NCBI GenBank assembly: GCA_028527945.1
Contig: JAQQAK010000047.1
Coordinates: 1 to 13,420 of the forward strand
Source: Spirochaetaceae bacterium
GTDB lineage: Bacteria > Spirochaetota > Spirochaetia > UBA9216
DNA length: 13,420 nt
Direction of reading: 5' to 3'
Shown here: positions 5,723 through 12,549 of the stretch, one piece after another
Layout of the letters: each line of letters begins with the position of its first letter
Position numbering within the stretch: position 1 is the first letter of the stretch
The notes under the pieces: generated by a model
Databases searched by the model: none
The model's input: the letters and a program-made list of their open reading frames with translations, nothing else
Told to the model about the DNA's origin: nothing
Made by a program: the position numbers and the translations under genes

Positions 5723-7574
5723 CCTGTTCAAACTGGCTGTTATAAAGATCAGCGTAAAATCCGTTAGCCTCAAGCAGCTCTGTATGACTGCCCTGCTCTA
5801 TTATATCACCGTCCTTCATTACAAGGATTAGATCAGCGTTTTTAATAGTAGAAAGCCGGTGAGCAATAACAAAGCTTGTTCGCCCCTTCATCAGGTTATC
5901 CATAGCCTTCTGTATAAGCTCCTCAGTTCTGGTATCAACAGAACTGGTTGCCTCATCAAGAATAAGGATCTTTGGATCTGCTATTATGGCGCGGGCAATA
6001 GTCAATAGCTGCTTCTGCCCCTGCGAAACATTACTGGTCTCTTCGTTCAGCTCCATATCATAGCCCTCAGGCATGGTTCTGATAAAGTGATCAGCGTGAG
6101 CGGCCTCTGCTGCCTTTATAATGTCCTCATCAGTCGCATCAAGATTACCATAGCGGATATTCTCTTTTATGCTTCCGCTGTACAGCCAGGTATCCTGAAG
6201 AACCATTCCAAAGTTTTTACGAAGCTCCTCTCGTGTAAAATCTCTTATATCATGGCCGTCTACAAGGATTTCCCCGGACTGAATATCATAAAAACGCATT
6301 AAAAGCTTAACCATTGTAGTTTTACCAGCCCCTGTGGGGCCGACTATAGCAATCTTCTGCCCCGGTTCTGCAACAGCTGAAAAGTTATTTATAATTGTAG
6401 CATCTGGATTGTATCCAAAATGAACATTCTTGAACTCAACTGTTCCGGTAACATTATCAAGCTTAACCGGATTTTCTGTTTCGGCAATCTCCTGATCCTC
6501 ATCAAGAAACTCAAAAACACGCTCTGCCGCCGCGGCAGTCTGCTGAAGGATATTACTTATGTTCGCAATCTGCATAATTGGCTGGGTGAAGTTGTTAACA
6601 TACTGAATAAACGCCTGAACATCTCCAATAGAGATAACACGCTTGATTGTAAGCCATCCACCAAGTATTGCTACCGCGACATACCCCAGGTTTCCTATAA
6701 ATTTCATGATAGGCATCATCATTCCAGAGAGAAACTGGGACTTCCATGCTGAAGAAAACAATGTATTATTACTTTTTTCAAAGGTCTCTATACTGCGGTC
6801 TTCTCCGTTAAAAGCCTTCATAACAATGTGACCGGAAAACATTTCCTCAACATGTCCGTTTATATGACCAAGATATTCCTGCTGCTGTTTGAAAAACCTC
6901 TGCGAGTTCTTTGTAACAAAAAAGACTGCAACCATTGAAACCGGCAGTATAGCCAGCGCGATAAGCGTCATACGCCAGTCTATAGAGAACATCATTATAA
7001 GAACACCAACGAGGGTCACCGAGGATGTAATAATCTGGGTAAGGCTCTGGCTGAGCGTCTGGTTGATGGTATCAATATCGTTTGTGATACGCGACAATGT
7101 TTCGCCATGAGTTGTGTTATCGTAGTAATTAAATGGAATTTTATTAATCTTTTCAGACACATCCTTTCTGAACCTGTAGGCTATGTTGGCCGAAACTCCA
7201 GCCATAATCCAACTCATAACAAAAGAGAAAAGCGAAGATATCAGATAGATTCCAAGAACAAAGAGTACGATCTTTCCAATATAGGTAAAATCAACGCTTC
7301 CGGTTCCGGAAATCTTTGCCATTATTCCCTCAAAAAGCGAGGTGGTTGCCTTTCCAAGAATCTTGGGCCCCATAATCACAAATACAGTTGAGGCAATCGC
7401 GCAAAGAAAAACAACAACCAGTTTCAATTTATATTCTGACAGATAACCGGCAAGCCTCTTCATGGTTGTTTTAAAGTTTTTGGGCTTTTCACCGCCTCTG
7501 GCTGCGGGAGGGCCTCCGGCCATAGGGCCATGACCTCTACCCATTGGTTTATTCATTCTTTGTCTGTCACTCAT
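5709..7574 (-). CDS. ABC multidrug exporter half-transporter with canonical ATPase site (BmrD/LmrD/TM288-like)
   Basis: The membrane exporter subunit is 621 aa: a Gly/Pro/Met-rich cytosolic start (about 1-35), a six-helix transmembrane domain (about 50-345) and an ATPase domain from about 376. Walker A is GPTGAGKTT (412-420), Walker B ILILDE with the catalytic Glu541, and the H-loop His572 is intact. The signature is VSQGQ (516-520) where VSGGQ is usual. In heterodimeric type IV exporters this non-canonical signature faces the Walker motifs of the partner and forms the degenerate, non-hydrolysing site. It overlaps the upstream half-transporter by ATGA, with GGAGG 7 nt before the ATG. Likely substrates are hydrophobic drugs or peptides; specificity cannot be read from sequence. 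It is the last gene of the marR operon. Confidence 0.92.
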   Translation of the reverse strand: MSDRQRMNKPMGRGHGPMAGGPPAARGGEKPKNFKTTMKRLAGYLSEYKLKLVVVFLCAIASTVFVIMGPKILGKATTSLFEGIMAKISGTGSVDFTYIGKIVLFVLGIYLISSLFSFVMSWIMAGVSANIAYRFRKDVSEKINKIPFNYYDNTTHGETLSRITNDIDTINQTLSQSLTQIITSSVTLVGVLIMMFSIDWRMTLIALAILPVSMVAVFFVTKNSQRFFKQQQEYLGHINGHVEEMFSGHIVMKAFNGEDRSIETFEKSNNTLFSSAWKSQFLSGMMMPIMKFIGNLGYVAVAILGGWLTIKRVISIGDVQAFIQYVNNFTQPIMQIANISNILQQTAAAAERVFEFLDEDQEIAETENPVKLDNVTGTVEFKNVHFGYNPDATIINNFSAVAEPGQKIAIVGPTGAGKTTMVKLLMRFYDIQSGEILVDGHDIRDFTREELRKNFGMVLQDTWLYSGSIKENIRYGNLDATDEDIIKAAEAAHADHFIRTMPEGYDMELNEETSNVSQGQKQLLTIARAIIADPKILILDEATSSVDTRTEELIQKAMDNLMKGRTSFVIAHRLSTIKNADLILVMKDGDIIEQGSHTELLEANGFYADLYNSQFEQASLS

Positions 7575-9799
7575 GAAAGTTCCTCCATGCTAAGCTGTGA
7601 ATAAACAATTTCCTTGTATTCTTCACATTCGGCCATAAGCTGCTGATGCGTTCCCTTACCAACAATCTTACCTTCATCCATTACAAGAATCTGTTCAGCC
7701 TTCATTATTGTAGAAACCCTCTGGGCAACAATAATAAGGGTGCTGCCGCCTGATTTCTCCTTTAGCGCCCGCCTGAGCGCGGCATCGGTCTTGAAGTCCA
7801 GGGCAGAAAAGCTGTCATCAAAGATATAAACAGGCGCTTCCTTTACAAGGGCTCTGGCAATAGAGATTCTCTGCTTCTGCCCGCCGGAAACGTTCTGCCC
7901 GCCCTGAGAAATGGGAGTATCAAGCCCCTCTGGTTTATCTTTAATAAACTCCATAGCCTGGGCAGTTTCTGCGGCATCAAGTAATTGTTGATCTGTAGCG
8001 TTCTCATTTCCGTATTTAATATTGCTCTTTATTGTTCCGGTAAAAAGATTAACCTTCTGCGGAACATAACCAATCTGCGCTCTTAAATCCTTTTGGGTAA
8101 GATCTTTTACATCAATTCCATCAACCAGAACCTCACCCTCTGAGGCATCATAAAAACGTGGAATAAGGTTTACAATCGAGCTTTTACCAGAACCGGTAGA
8201 GCCAATTATTGCTGTAGTCTGACCAGGTTCGGCTGTAAAACTGATGTCACAAAGGGCGTGCTCTTCGCCTCCCGGATACTTGAAACTTACATTACGAAAC
8301 TCAATCCTTCCGCTTGCTTGCTCCGGAGGCTTTTGTGGATTTTCCGGATCTTTAATAGAAGGTTCTGTATCAATTACCTCAGCAATTCGAACGCCGGAGA
8401 CCGAGGCCCTTGGAATAAAGATAAACATCATTGACAGCATTAGAAATGACATAACAATCTGCATAGCGTACTGAAGAAATGCCATCATATCGCCTACCTG
8501 CATAAGAGAGGCAGAGACCTTGTGAGAACCTACCCAGACAATGGCAACTGTCAGCACATTCATAATAAGCATCATAACAGGCATCATTATAGCCATAACC
8601 CTTGTTACAAAGAGGTTTATGTTTGTAAGATCCATATTGGCCTTGTCAAAACGCTTTTCTTCAAAGTCCTGCCGGTTAAAGGCTCGCACAACCATCAAAC
8701 CTGAAAGCTGCTCACGCGTTACAAGGTTAAGGCGGTCAACCAGTTTTTGAATCATCTTAAACTTTGGTACCGCAGTAGAAAATATTGCTATAATTAACAA
8801 AAGCAGTACTACAACGGCAAGTCCTATAAGCCAGGCCATTGATGGAGCCTTCCCCAATGCCCTTATAACACCGCCAACTCCCATAATTGGAGCATACAAA
8901 ACCATTCTGATACTCATGTAGATTACAAGCTGAATCTGTGTGATATCATTTGTGGTTCTGGTAATTAATGAGGCAGTTGAAAAACGATCAAATTCCTCGC
9001 CGTTAAAACTTTCTACCTTGGTAAAAATATCCCGTCTGAGTTTTCGTGATACCCCAGCGGCAGTCCTTGCGGCAAAAAGTCCGGCTAACACATTGGCCAT
9101 AATGGAGGCTAATGTAACAAGAACCATAACAATACCGGTCTTTTTTATATATCCAAGCTGAAGCTCTCCCATATCAAGCCCGATGGCCTCATATTCTGCC
9201 TTAACAAGCTGAACAGCAGCCTGCTCCAGGAGCATATTATCCATGGTTGAAATCTTTTCCATTACCCCGGATTTAATCTGCCCACGCTGAGAAACAGGCA
9301 TCATTTCAATCATGGTGAAAAAATCCATGTTTTCAGGCATTTGTGACATATTCATACTGCCGCCCATAGCCTTCATTGCCTCAGGATTCTCCGCCATCTT
9401 TTCTATAGAAGAAACAGCAGTAAACGCTTTGGCAACCTGCAGCTCTATATCAGTTAAATCAGCATCTTCATTAATAAACCAGAGGGCTTCCTTTTCTATA
9501 GAAGGATACTCTTCTTTTAGAGTTGAAAAATCAGCTGAACTACTATCAACCTTGTGGTAGGATGCTGAAAACATATTTGCTGTATCCTCACCCATAAAAA
9601 GTTCAAGCTTTTTCATTGTACTATCCCTAAGAACATTCGGGATTACAGATTCAACTCCACTCTGTTGTACACCGTTATTTACAATTTTTGACATATAATC
9701 CGGCAAAGCCAGATCCATATTTGCCTGAATAAACAAAAGCCCCGCGCATATTATTATGATTGGGATGTAAGGTTTTAAATACCTTGCAAGTTTTATCAT
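7571..9799 (-). CDS. ABC multidrug exporter half-transporter with degenerate ATPase site (BmrC/LmrC/TM287-like)
   Basis: The 742-aa partner of the downstream half-transporter. TM1 (about 10-27) is followed by a large extracytoplasmic insertion (about 40-220), then five more helices and an ATPase domain from about 497. Walker A is GSTGSGKSS (533-541) and the signature is a canonical VSGGQ (637-641). However, the catalytic Glu is Asp662 ('VYIFDDSFSALD') and the H-loop His is Gln693 ('IVAQRVST'). The same pair of changes marks TM287 of Thermotoga TM287/288, so the asymmetry is a family trait and not decay. The insertion has a Met-rich stretch with 13 Met in residues 135-189, of unknown purpose. 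The ATG (9797-9799) overlaps the marR stop as ATGA, with GGAG 7 nt upstream. Confidence 0.92.
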   Translation of the reverse strand: MIKLARYLKPYIPIIIICAGLLFIQANMDLALPDYMSKIVNNGVQQSGVESVIPNVLRDSTMKKLELFMGEDTANMFSASYHKVDSSSADFSTLKEEYPSIEKEALWFINEDADLTDIELQVAKAFTAVSSIEKMAENPEAMKAMGGSMNMSQMPENMDFFTMIEMMPVSQRGQIKSGVMEKISTMDNMLLEQAAVQLVKAEYEAIGLDMGELQLGYIKKTGIVMVLVTLASIMANVLAGLFAARTAAGVSRKLRRDIFTKVESFNGEEFDRFSTASLITRTTNDITQIQLVIYMSIRMVLYAPIMGVGGVIRALGKAPSMAWLIGLAVVVLLLLIIAIFSTAVPKFKMIQKLVDRLNLVTREQLSGLMVVRAFNRQDFEEKRFDKANMDLTNINLFVTRVMAIMMPVMMLIMNVLTVAIVWVGSHKVSASLMQVGDMMAFLQYAMQIVMSFLMLSMMFIFIPRASVSGVRIAEVIDTEPSIKDPENPQKPPEQASGRIEFRNVSFKYPGGEEHALCDISFTAEPGQTTAIIGSTGSGKSSIVNLIPRFYDASEGEVLVDGIDVKDLTQKDLRAQIGYVPQKVNLFTGTIKSNIKYGNENATDQQLLDAAETAQAMEFIKDKPEGLDTPISQGGQNVSGGQKQRISIARALVKEAPVYIFDDSFSALDFKTDAALRRALKEKSGGSTLIIVAQRVSTIMKAEQILVMDEGKIVGKGTHQQLMAECEEYKEIVYSQLSMEELS

Positions 9800-10281
9800 T
9801 TATTATCTCCATTTTCGCAGTTTTTACATTTAAAATCATCCTGAGGTATCTTTGTCCTCAAAAGTTCCAATACAGTTACCGCGGCATCCAGTTCATCGTC
9901 ATCAAGCTCATCTACAAGCTTCTGACTCCAGTCGTATTTAATTTTAGCGCTTTCCAGCAGCATAGAAGCCCCTAAATCAGAAAGACGATGAAGCCTTATT
10001 CGCCGGTCCTCAGGACTTTCGTAGCGCTCTACAAGCCCCTGCTTTACCAGCTGATCTAAAAGCTGACTCGCGGCAGGCTTACTAATTGAAAGCATGTCCC
10101 CTACAGCGCTGACGGTGCAGCTTCCTCTACGTCTCAGCATATGCAGGGCAAAAATTTGAGAATGTGATAATTCCTTCTCCTTAAAAAATAAAAAATGTTT
10201 TCTGAATGAAGTATGTGTGGCCGCCATGATAAAATCATTCAACGCGGTTTTGCACCGTTCTTCCGTATCCCTGTCTCTCAT
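9796..10281 (-). CDS. MarR-family transcriptional regulator of the exporter operon
   Basis: A dimeric winged-helix repressor of about 161 aa. The HTH 'CTVSAVGDMLSISKPAASQLLDQLVKQGLVERY' and the wing 'SPEDRRIRLHRLSDLG' are typical of MarR. MarR proteins usually release DNA when they bind small phenolic or drug-like ligands, turning on the exporter they control; the ATGA overlap with the ABC gene fits this. An upstream ATG at 10288-10290 is in frame, but AAGGA would touch it directly; the ATG at 10279-10281 has AAGGA at 9 nt, so I prefer it. A GTG at 10285-10287 is also possible. The C-terminus ends in 'KCKNCENGDNK', a CxxC that might sense redox state or bind a metal; this is speculative. Confidence 0.88.
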   Translation of the reverse strand: MRDRDTEERCKTALNDFIMAATHTSFRKHFLFFKEKELSHSQIFALHMLRRRGSCTVSAVGDMLSISKPAASQLLDQLVKQGLVERYESPEDRRIRLHRLSDLGASMLLESAKIKYDWSQKLVDELDDDELDAAVTVLELLRTKIPQDDFKCKNCENGDNK

Positions 10282-10293
10282 AATCACCATTCC

Positions 10294-10325
10294 TTAAGTA
10301 TACTTAACTAATTACTTTACTTAAC
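10294..10325. promoter_or_regulatory. Operator of the marR-ABC operon: perfect palindrome plus a second half-site
   Basis: TTAAGTATACTTAA (10294-10307) is a perfect 14-bp palindrome just ahead of the marR start. On the minus strand GTTAAGTA occurs at 10301-10308 and again at 10318-10325, 17 bp apart, so two repressor dimers could bind on nearly the same face. It overlaps the -10 region and transcription start, as expected for autorepression. Confidence 0.65.
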
Positions 10326-10351
10326 ATATAAACAGGCTAAACAAAAGTCAA
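10323..10351 (-). promoter_or_regulatory. Promoter of the marR-ABC operon
   Basis: TTGACT (10346-10351) and TATGTT (10323-10328) on the minus strand, spaced 17 nt, with the operator starting inside the -10 element. Transcription would start around 10316, giving a short leader that contains the palindrome. Confidence 0.6.
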
Positions 10352-10776
10352 GATAAAATAAAAACCATCTATAAACTTCCTGATAAATTTCTGAAAGCTA
10401 CATAGCCATACCTACTGATACGGACTCAACTTTGCATACGAGAATTTAAATACTATATTGAATGCCCAAATGTATACCGTATATTCAATGAAGTATCGTT
10501 TTTGCTCTTGATTGTGAAAATTTATTTTGTTTACGCGCTGTTAACATTCTATTAATTCGATGTTTACATGGTGGCAGTATCATTTTTTAGTAAATAAAAA
10601 TAAGGCCGGATCTAAACAGACTTGGGAGCGGAGCATATATCAAAGGAATAGGCCTGTTCAATTCGATAGCGGTTTTGTCTTTAATGTGTCAAACCGTTGC
10701 TTTAACTGATAAAAGTTAATTAATAATTTTTTAGGAACTTTCCTGGAGTGACTGTTTAATTTATAGGAGGAATTAT
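10352..10776. other. Divergent intergenic region upstream of the RiPP cluster
   Basis: This long stretch has no supportable gene. It contains a 13-bp inverted repeat (10451-10463 and 10483-10495) with two mismatches, and a hairpin CGGTTTTG/CAAACCG (10670-10677, 10690-10696). It also holds a weak plus-strand promoter candidate TTGTTT-17-TATTAA (10527-10555), which would give a leader of about 215 nt. None is certain. AGGAGG at 10765-10770, 6 nt before the precursor ATG, is a very strong ribosome binding site and implies high expression. Confidence 0.45.
10451..10495. promoter_or_regulatory. Inverted repeat, possible operator of the RiPP cluster
   Basis: TACTATATTGAAT (10451-10463) and ATTCAATGAAGTA (10483-10495) are inverted copies with 11 of 13 positions matching, separated by 19 bp. 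Binding site or hairpin cannot be decided from sequence alone. Confidence 0.35.
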
Positions 10777-10998
10777 ATGGCAGATTTGAAAAAGATAAGA
10801 AATGATGCAGAACCTTTAATCAAAGCAATGGCTGAGTATGCCAAATCTCAGCATAAAACAGATGATCCCGAAGTAAAAGGTATGATGTGCAATATTGTTT
10901 GCGCTGGCGGATGTGCGGCTATTTGTGCCTTGGGTGACGGAATCGCTGAAGCCATTGGAAGTTCCGGCGGCGCCGCTTTGGCCAGTAAATATTTATAG
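10777..10998 (+). CDS. Putative RiPP precursor peptide with CX3CX3CX3C core
   Basis: A 73-residue peptide that I do not recognise by family name. Residues 1-35 are charged and helix-prone ('MADLKKIRNDAEPLIKAMAE...'), as expected of a leader. Residues 38-50 read CNIVCAGGCAAIC, with cysteines 38, 42, 46 and 50 exactly four apart. Residues 51-73 are Gly/Ala/Ser-rich and hydrophobic (GDGIAEAIGSSGGAALASKYL-like), reminiscent of bacteriocins. There is no signal peptide, Gly-Gly cleavage site or Ser/Thr-rich lanthipeptide core. A radical SAM/SPASM enzyme follows 50 nt downstream, so the cysteines are likely linked by thioethers, as in sactipeptides or ranthipeptides (inference). The ribosome binding site AGGAGG is optimal. 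Families with CXXX repeats paired with radical SAM maturases have been described; membership cannot be tested here. Confidence 0.75.
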   Translation: MADLKKIRNDAEPLIKAMAEYAKSQHKTDDPEVKGMMCNIVCAGGCAAICALGDGIAEAIGSSGGAALASKYL

Positions 10999-11007
10999 AT
11001 AAAAAAA

Positions 11008-11022
11008 CTCTTGTTTTAAGAG
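11008..11022 (+). terminator. Hairpin between precursor and maturase genes (attenuator or processing site)
   Basis: CTCTT (11008-11012) and AAGAG (11018-11022) form a stem around GTTTT, extended by AAAC/GTTT pairing across a small bulge. It lies 10 nt past the precursor stop and is followed by weak U-containing sequence. Such partial terminators let a precursor be made in excess of its enzymes. Confidence 0.45.
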
Positions 11023-11048
11023 AAGTTTAATAATAAGGAAGACATTAA

Positions 11049-12533
11049 ATGCGCAGCACTCCGGGATTTTCATTTTCAACAAAATCGGGAATGGAGTATT
11101 TTTATAGCGATCAATCTGGTTTGGTTTTTCCTATTTCAAACTCAGAAGCTGAGATTCCCCAATCCGCTTCTTTCAGGATGATTGATAATAAAAAGTCCAT
11201 GCTACAGCCTCGAATCGCCCAGAGAGAAGAAAGATTTCATGCTTACACAGCGAAAGAAGAAGTAGCTGATTTTACTAAAAAGTTTACTATAGATTCATTA
11301 ACCAGGGAGATTGAAAAATTTGGGTATCGCCATCTTTATCTGATAGTCACTAATGCATGTAATTTACGCTGCAAGTATTGTATTTTTTCAGAAAATTATC
11401 CCTATACCGAGGCGAGAGCCGGAAATAGTAGAATGAGCAAAGCTACCGCTAAAAAGGCTGTAGATCTGTATCTCTCCAAAATAAGAAAGATCCGGGAATA
11501 TAAAAAAGAGAGGCCTATTATCATTACCTTTTACGGAGGAGAGCCTCTTTTAAACTACAGTGTTATAAAATATGTAATTGAGTACGTAAATTCACTGAAT
11601 ATGGAAAATATCATTTTCAGTCTGACAACTAATGGGGTTCTTCTAAATGAAGAAAGAATTGATTTTCTTGTTAGCAATAATGTTTCTATTGGTATAAGTC
11701 TGGACGGCCCGAAGGAGGAGCATGATCGAAACAGGGTGTTTGAGGGAGGAAAGGGAAGTTTTGACTCTGTATATAAAAAGCTCTCTCTCCTCTGGAAAAA
11801 GTATCCCCACTATCAATATCTAACTTTTCTTGTCACTTATGATACCGCTATGGATTTAGAAAGTTTGCGCGCTTTTTTTGGCAACGAAACGCGTTTTAAT
11901 AAATCCCTTTTCCTTTTTTCTCATGTCCAATTCAATTTCACTGATTATTACCAAAACATCGATAAATCTCTGCATAAAAGGTTTTCTGAAACCTTTTATC
12001 GTTTTAACGACGAACTGATAACCTCAGATAAACAGTTAAGCGATTATGATGCCCTAATGCGTTATATGATAGGAATTCCTTTATATCTTCTATCTAATAG
12101 GCGAATTATTCAATCCATAGGACGTCCAGGAATCCCCTTTACCAGAACATGTCTTCCTGGCGATAAAATTGCCGTAACCCCAAAAGGAGACTTGGAGGTT
12201 TGCGAAAAAGCTCCAGGAATGAAGATTGGTACGGTTGCTCAAGGGTTAGATTATCATCTCATACTTAAGATTATTGATCAGTACAATGCAAAAATAACAT
12301 CCCAGTGTCAAAATTGCAATATAAAACGATTATGCGAAACATGCTTTGCTACGTTTTGGAAAGGAGATGGTTTCGAATTTCCTGGTAAAGACTTCTGTCA
12401 GGAAGCGGCTGAGAAGATGAAGAGTTCTTTTTCAACCCTTTATTCCCTGCTTGAAGAGAATCCAGATTTTTTTGAAATGATTGAAGAAAAAACACCCGTG
12501 GCCTGGAAAAGGCTTACGGAAACTAATATCTAA
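11049..12533 (+). CDS. Radical SAM/SPASM peptide maturase
   Basis: A 494-aa enzyme that probably installs thioether or other crosslinks in the peptide encoded just upstream. The [4Fe-4S]-SAM motif CX3CX2C is Cys104-Cys108-Cys111 in 'TNACNLRCKYCIFSENYP', the SAM-binding 'YGGEP' is at 162-166, and 'SLTTNGVLL' and 'ISLDGPKEEHD' follow as in related maturases. A SPASM domain for two auxiliary clusters is complete: Cys368, Cys385 (C-x11-G-x4-C), Cys420, Cys423, Cys429, Cys432 (CX2CX5CX2C) and Cys450. The ORF ends 44 residues later. Residues 1-92 show no clear PqqD-like peptide-binding domain, so leader recognition may come from the next protein. AAGGA lies 9 nt before the ATG. Whether it makes alpha- or other-carbon thioethers cannot be told from sequence. 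Confidence 0.9.
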   Translation: MRSTPGFSFSTKSGMEYFYSDQSGLVFPISNSEAEIPQSASFRMIDNKKSMLQPRIAQREERFHAYTAKEEVADFTKKFTIDSLTREIEKFGYRHLYLIVTNACNLRCKYCIFSENYPYTEARAGNSRMSKATAKKAVDLYLSKIRKIREYKKERPIIITFYGGEPLLNYSVIKYVIEYVNSLNMENIIFSLTTNGVLLNEERIDFLVSNNVSIGISLDGPKEEHDRNRVFEGGKGSFDSVYKKLSLLWKKYPHYQYLTFLVTYDTAMDLESLRAFFGNETRFNKSLFLFSHVQFNFTDYYQNIDKSLHKRFSETFYRFNDELITSDKQLSDYDALMRYMIGIPLYLLSNRRIIQSIGRPGIPFTRTCLPGDKIAVTPKGDLEVCEKAPGMKIGTVAQGLDYHLILKIIDQYNAKITSQCQNCNIKRLCETCFATFWKGDGFEFPGKDFCQEAAEKMKSSFSTLYSLLEENPDFFEMIEEKTPVAWKRLTETNI

Positions 12534-12549
12534 GTGAAAAGAGAGAGCT

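Noticed and set aside
7571..9799. Asp662 and Gln693 in place of catalytic residues as evidence of a dying gene
   Set aside because: The same changes are typical of the degenerate subunit in heterodimeric exporters such as TM287/288, and the gene is full length.
10560..10709. 49-codon ORF upstream of the precursor (starts MFTWWQYHFLV)
   Set aside because: No ribosome binding site, no recognisable motif and a basic, irregular composition. More likely part of the untranslated leader.
10777..10998. Lanthipeptide, Nif11-type or double-glycine bacteriocin precursor
   Set aside because: No Gly-Gly cleavage site, no LanM/LanB neighbour and few Ser/Thr in the cysteine block. The adjacent enzymes are radical SAM proteins.
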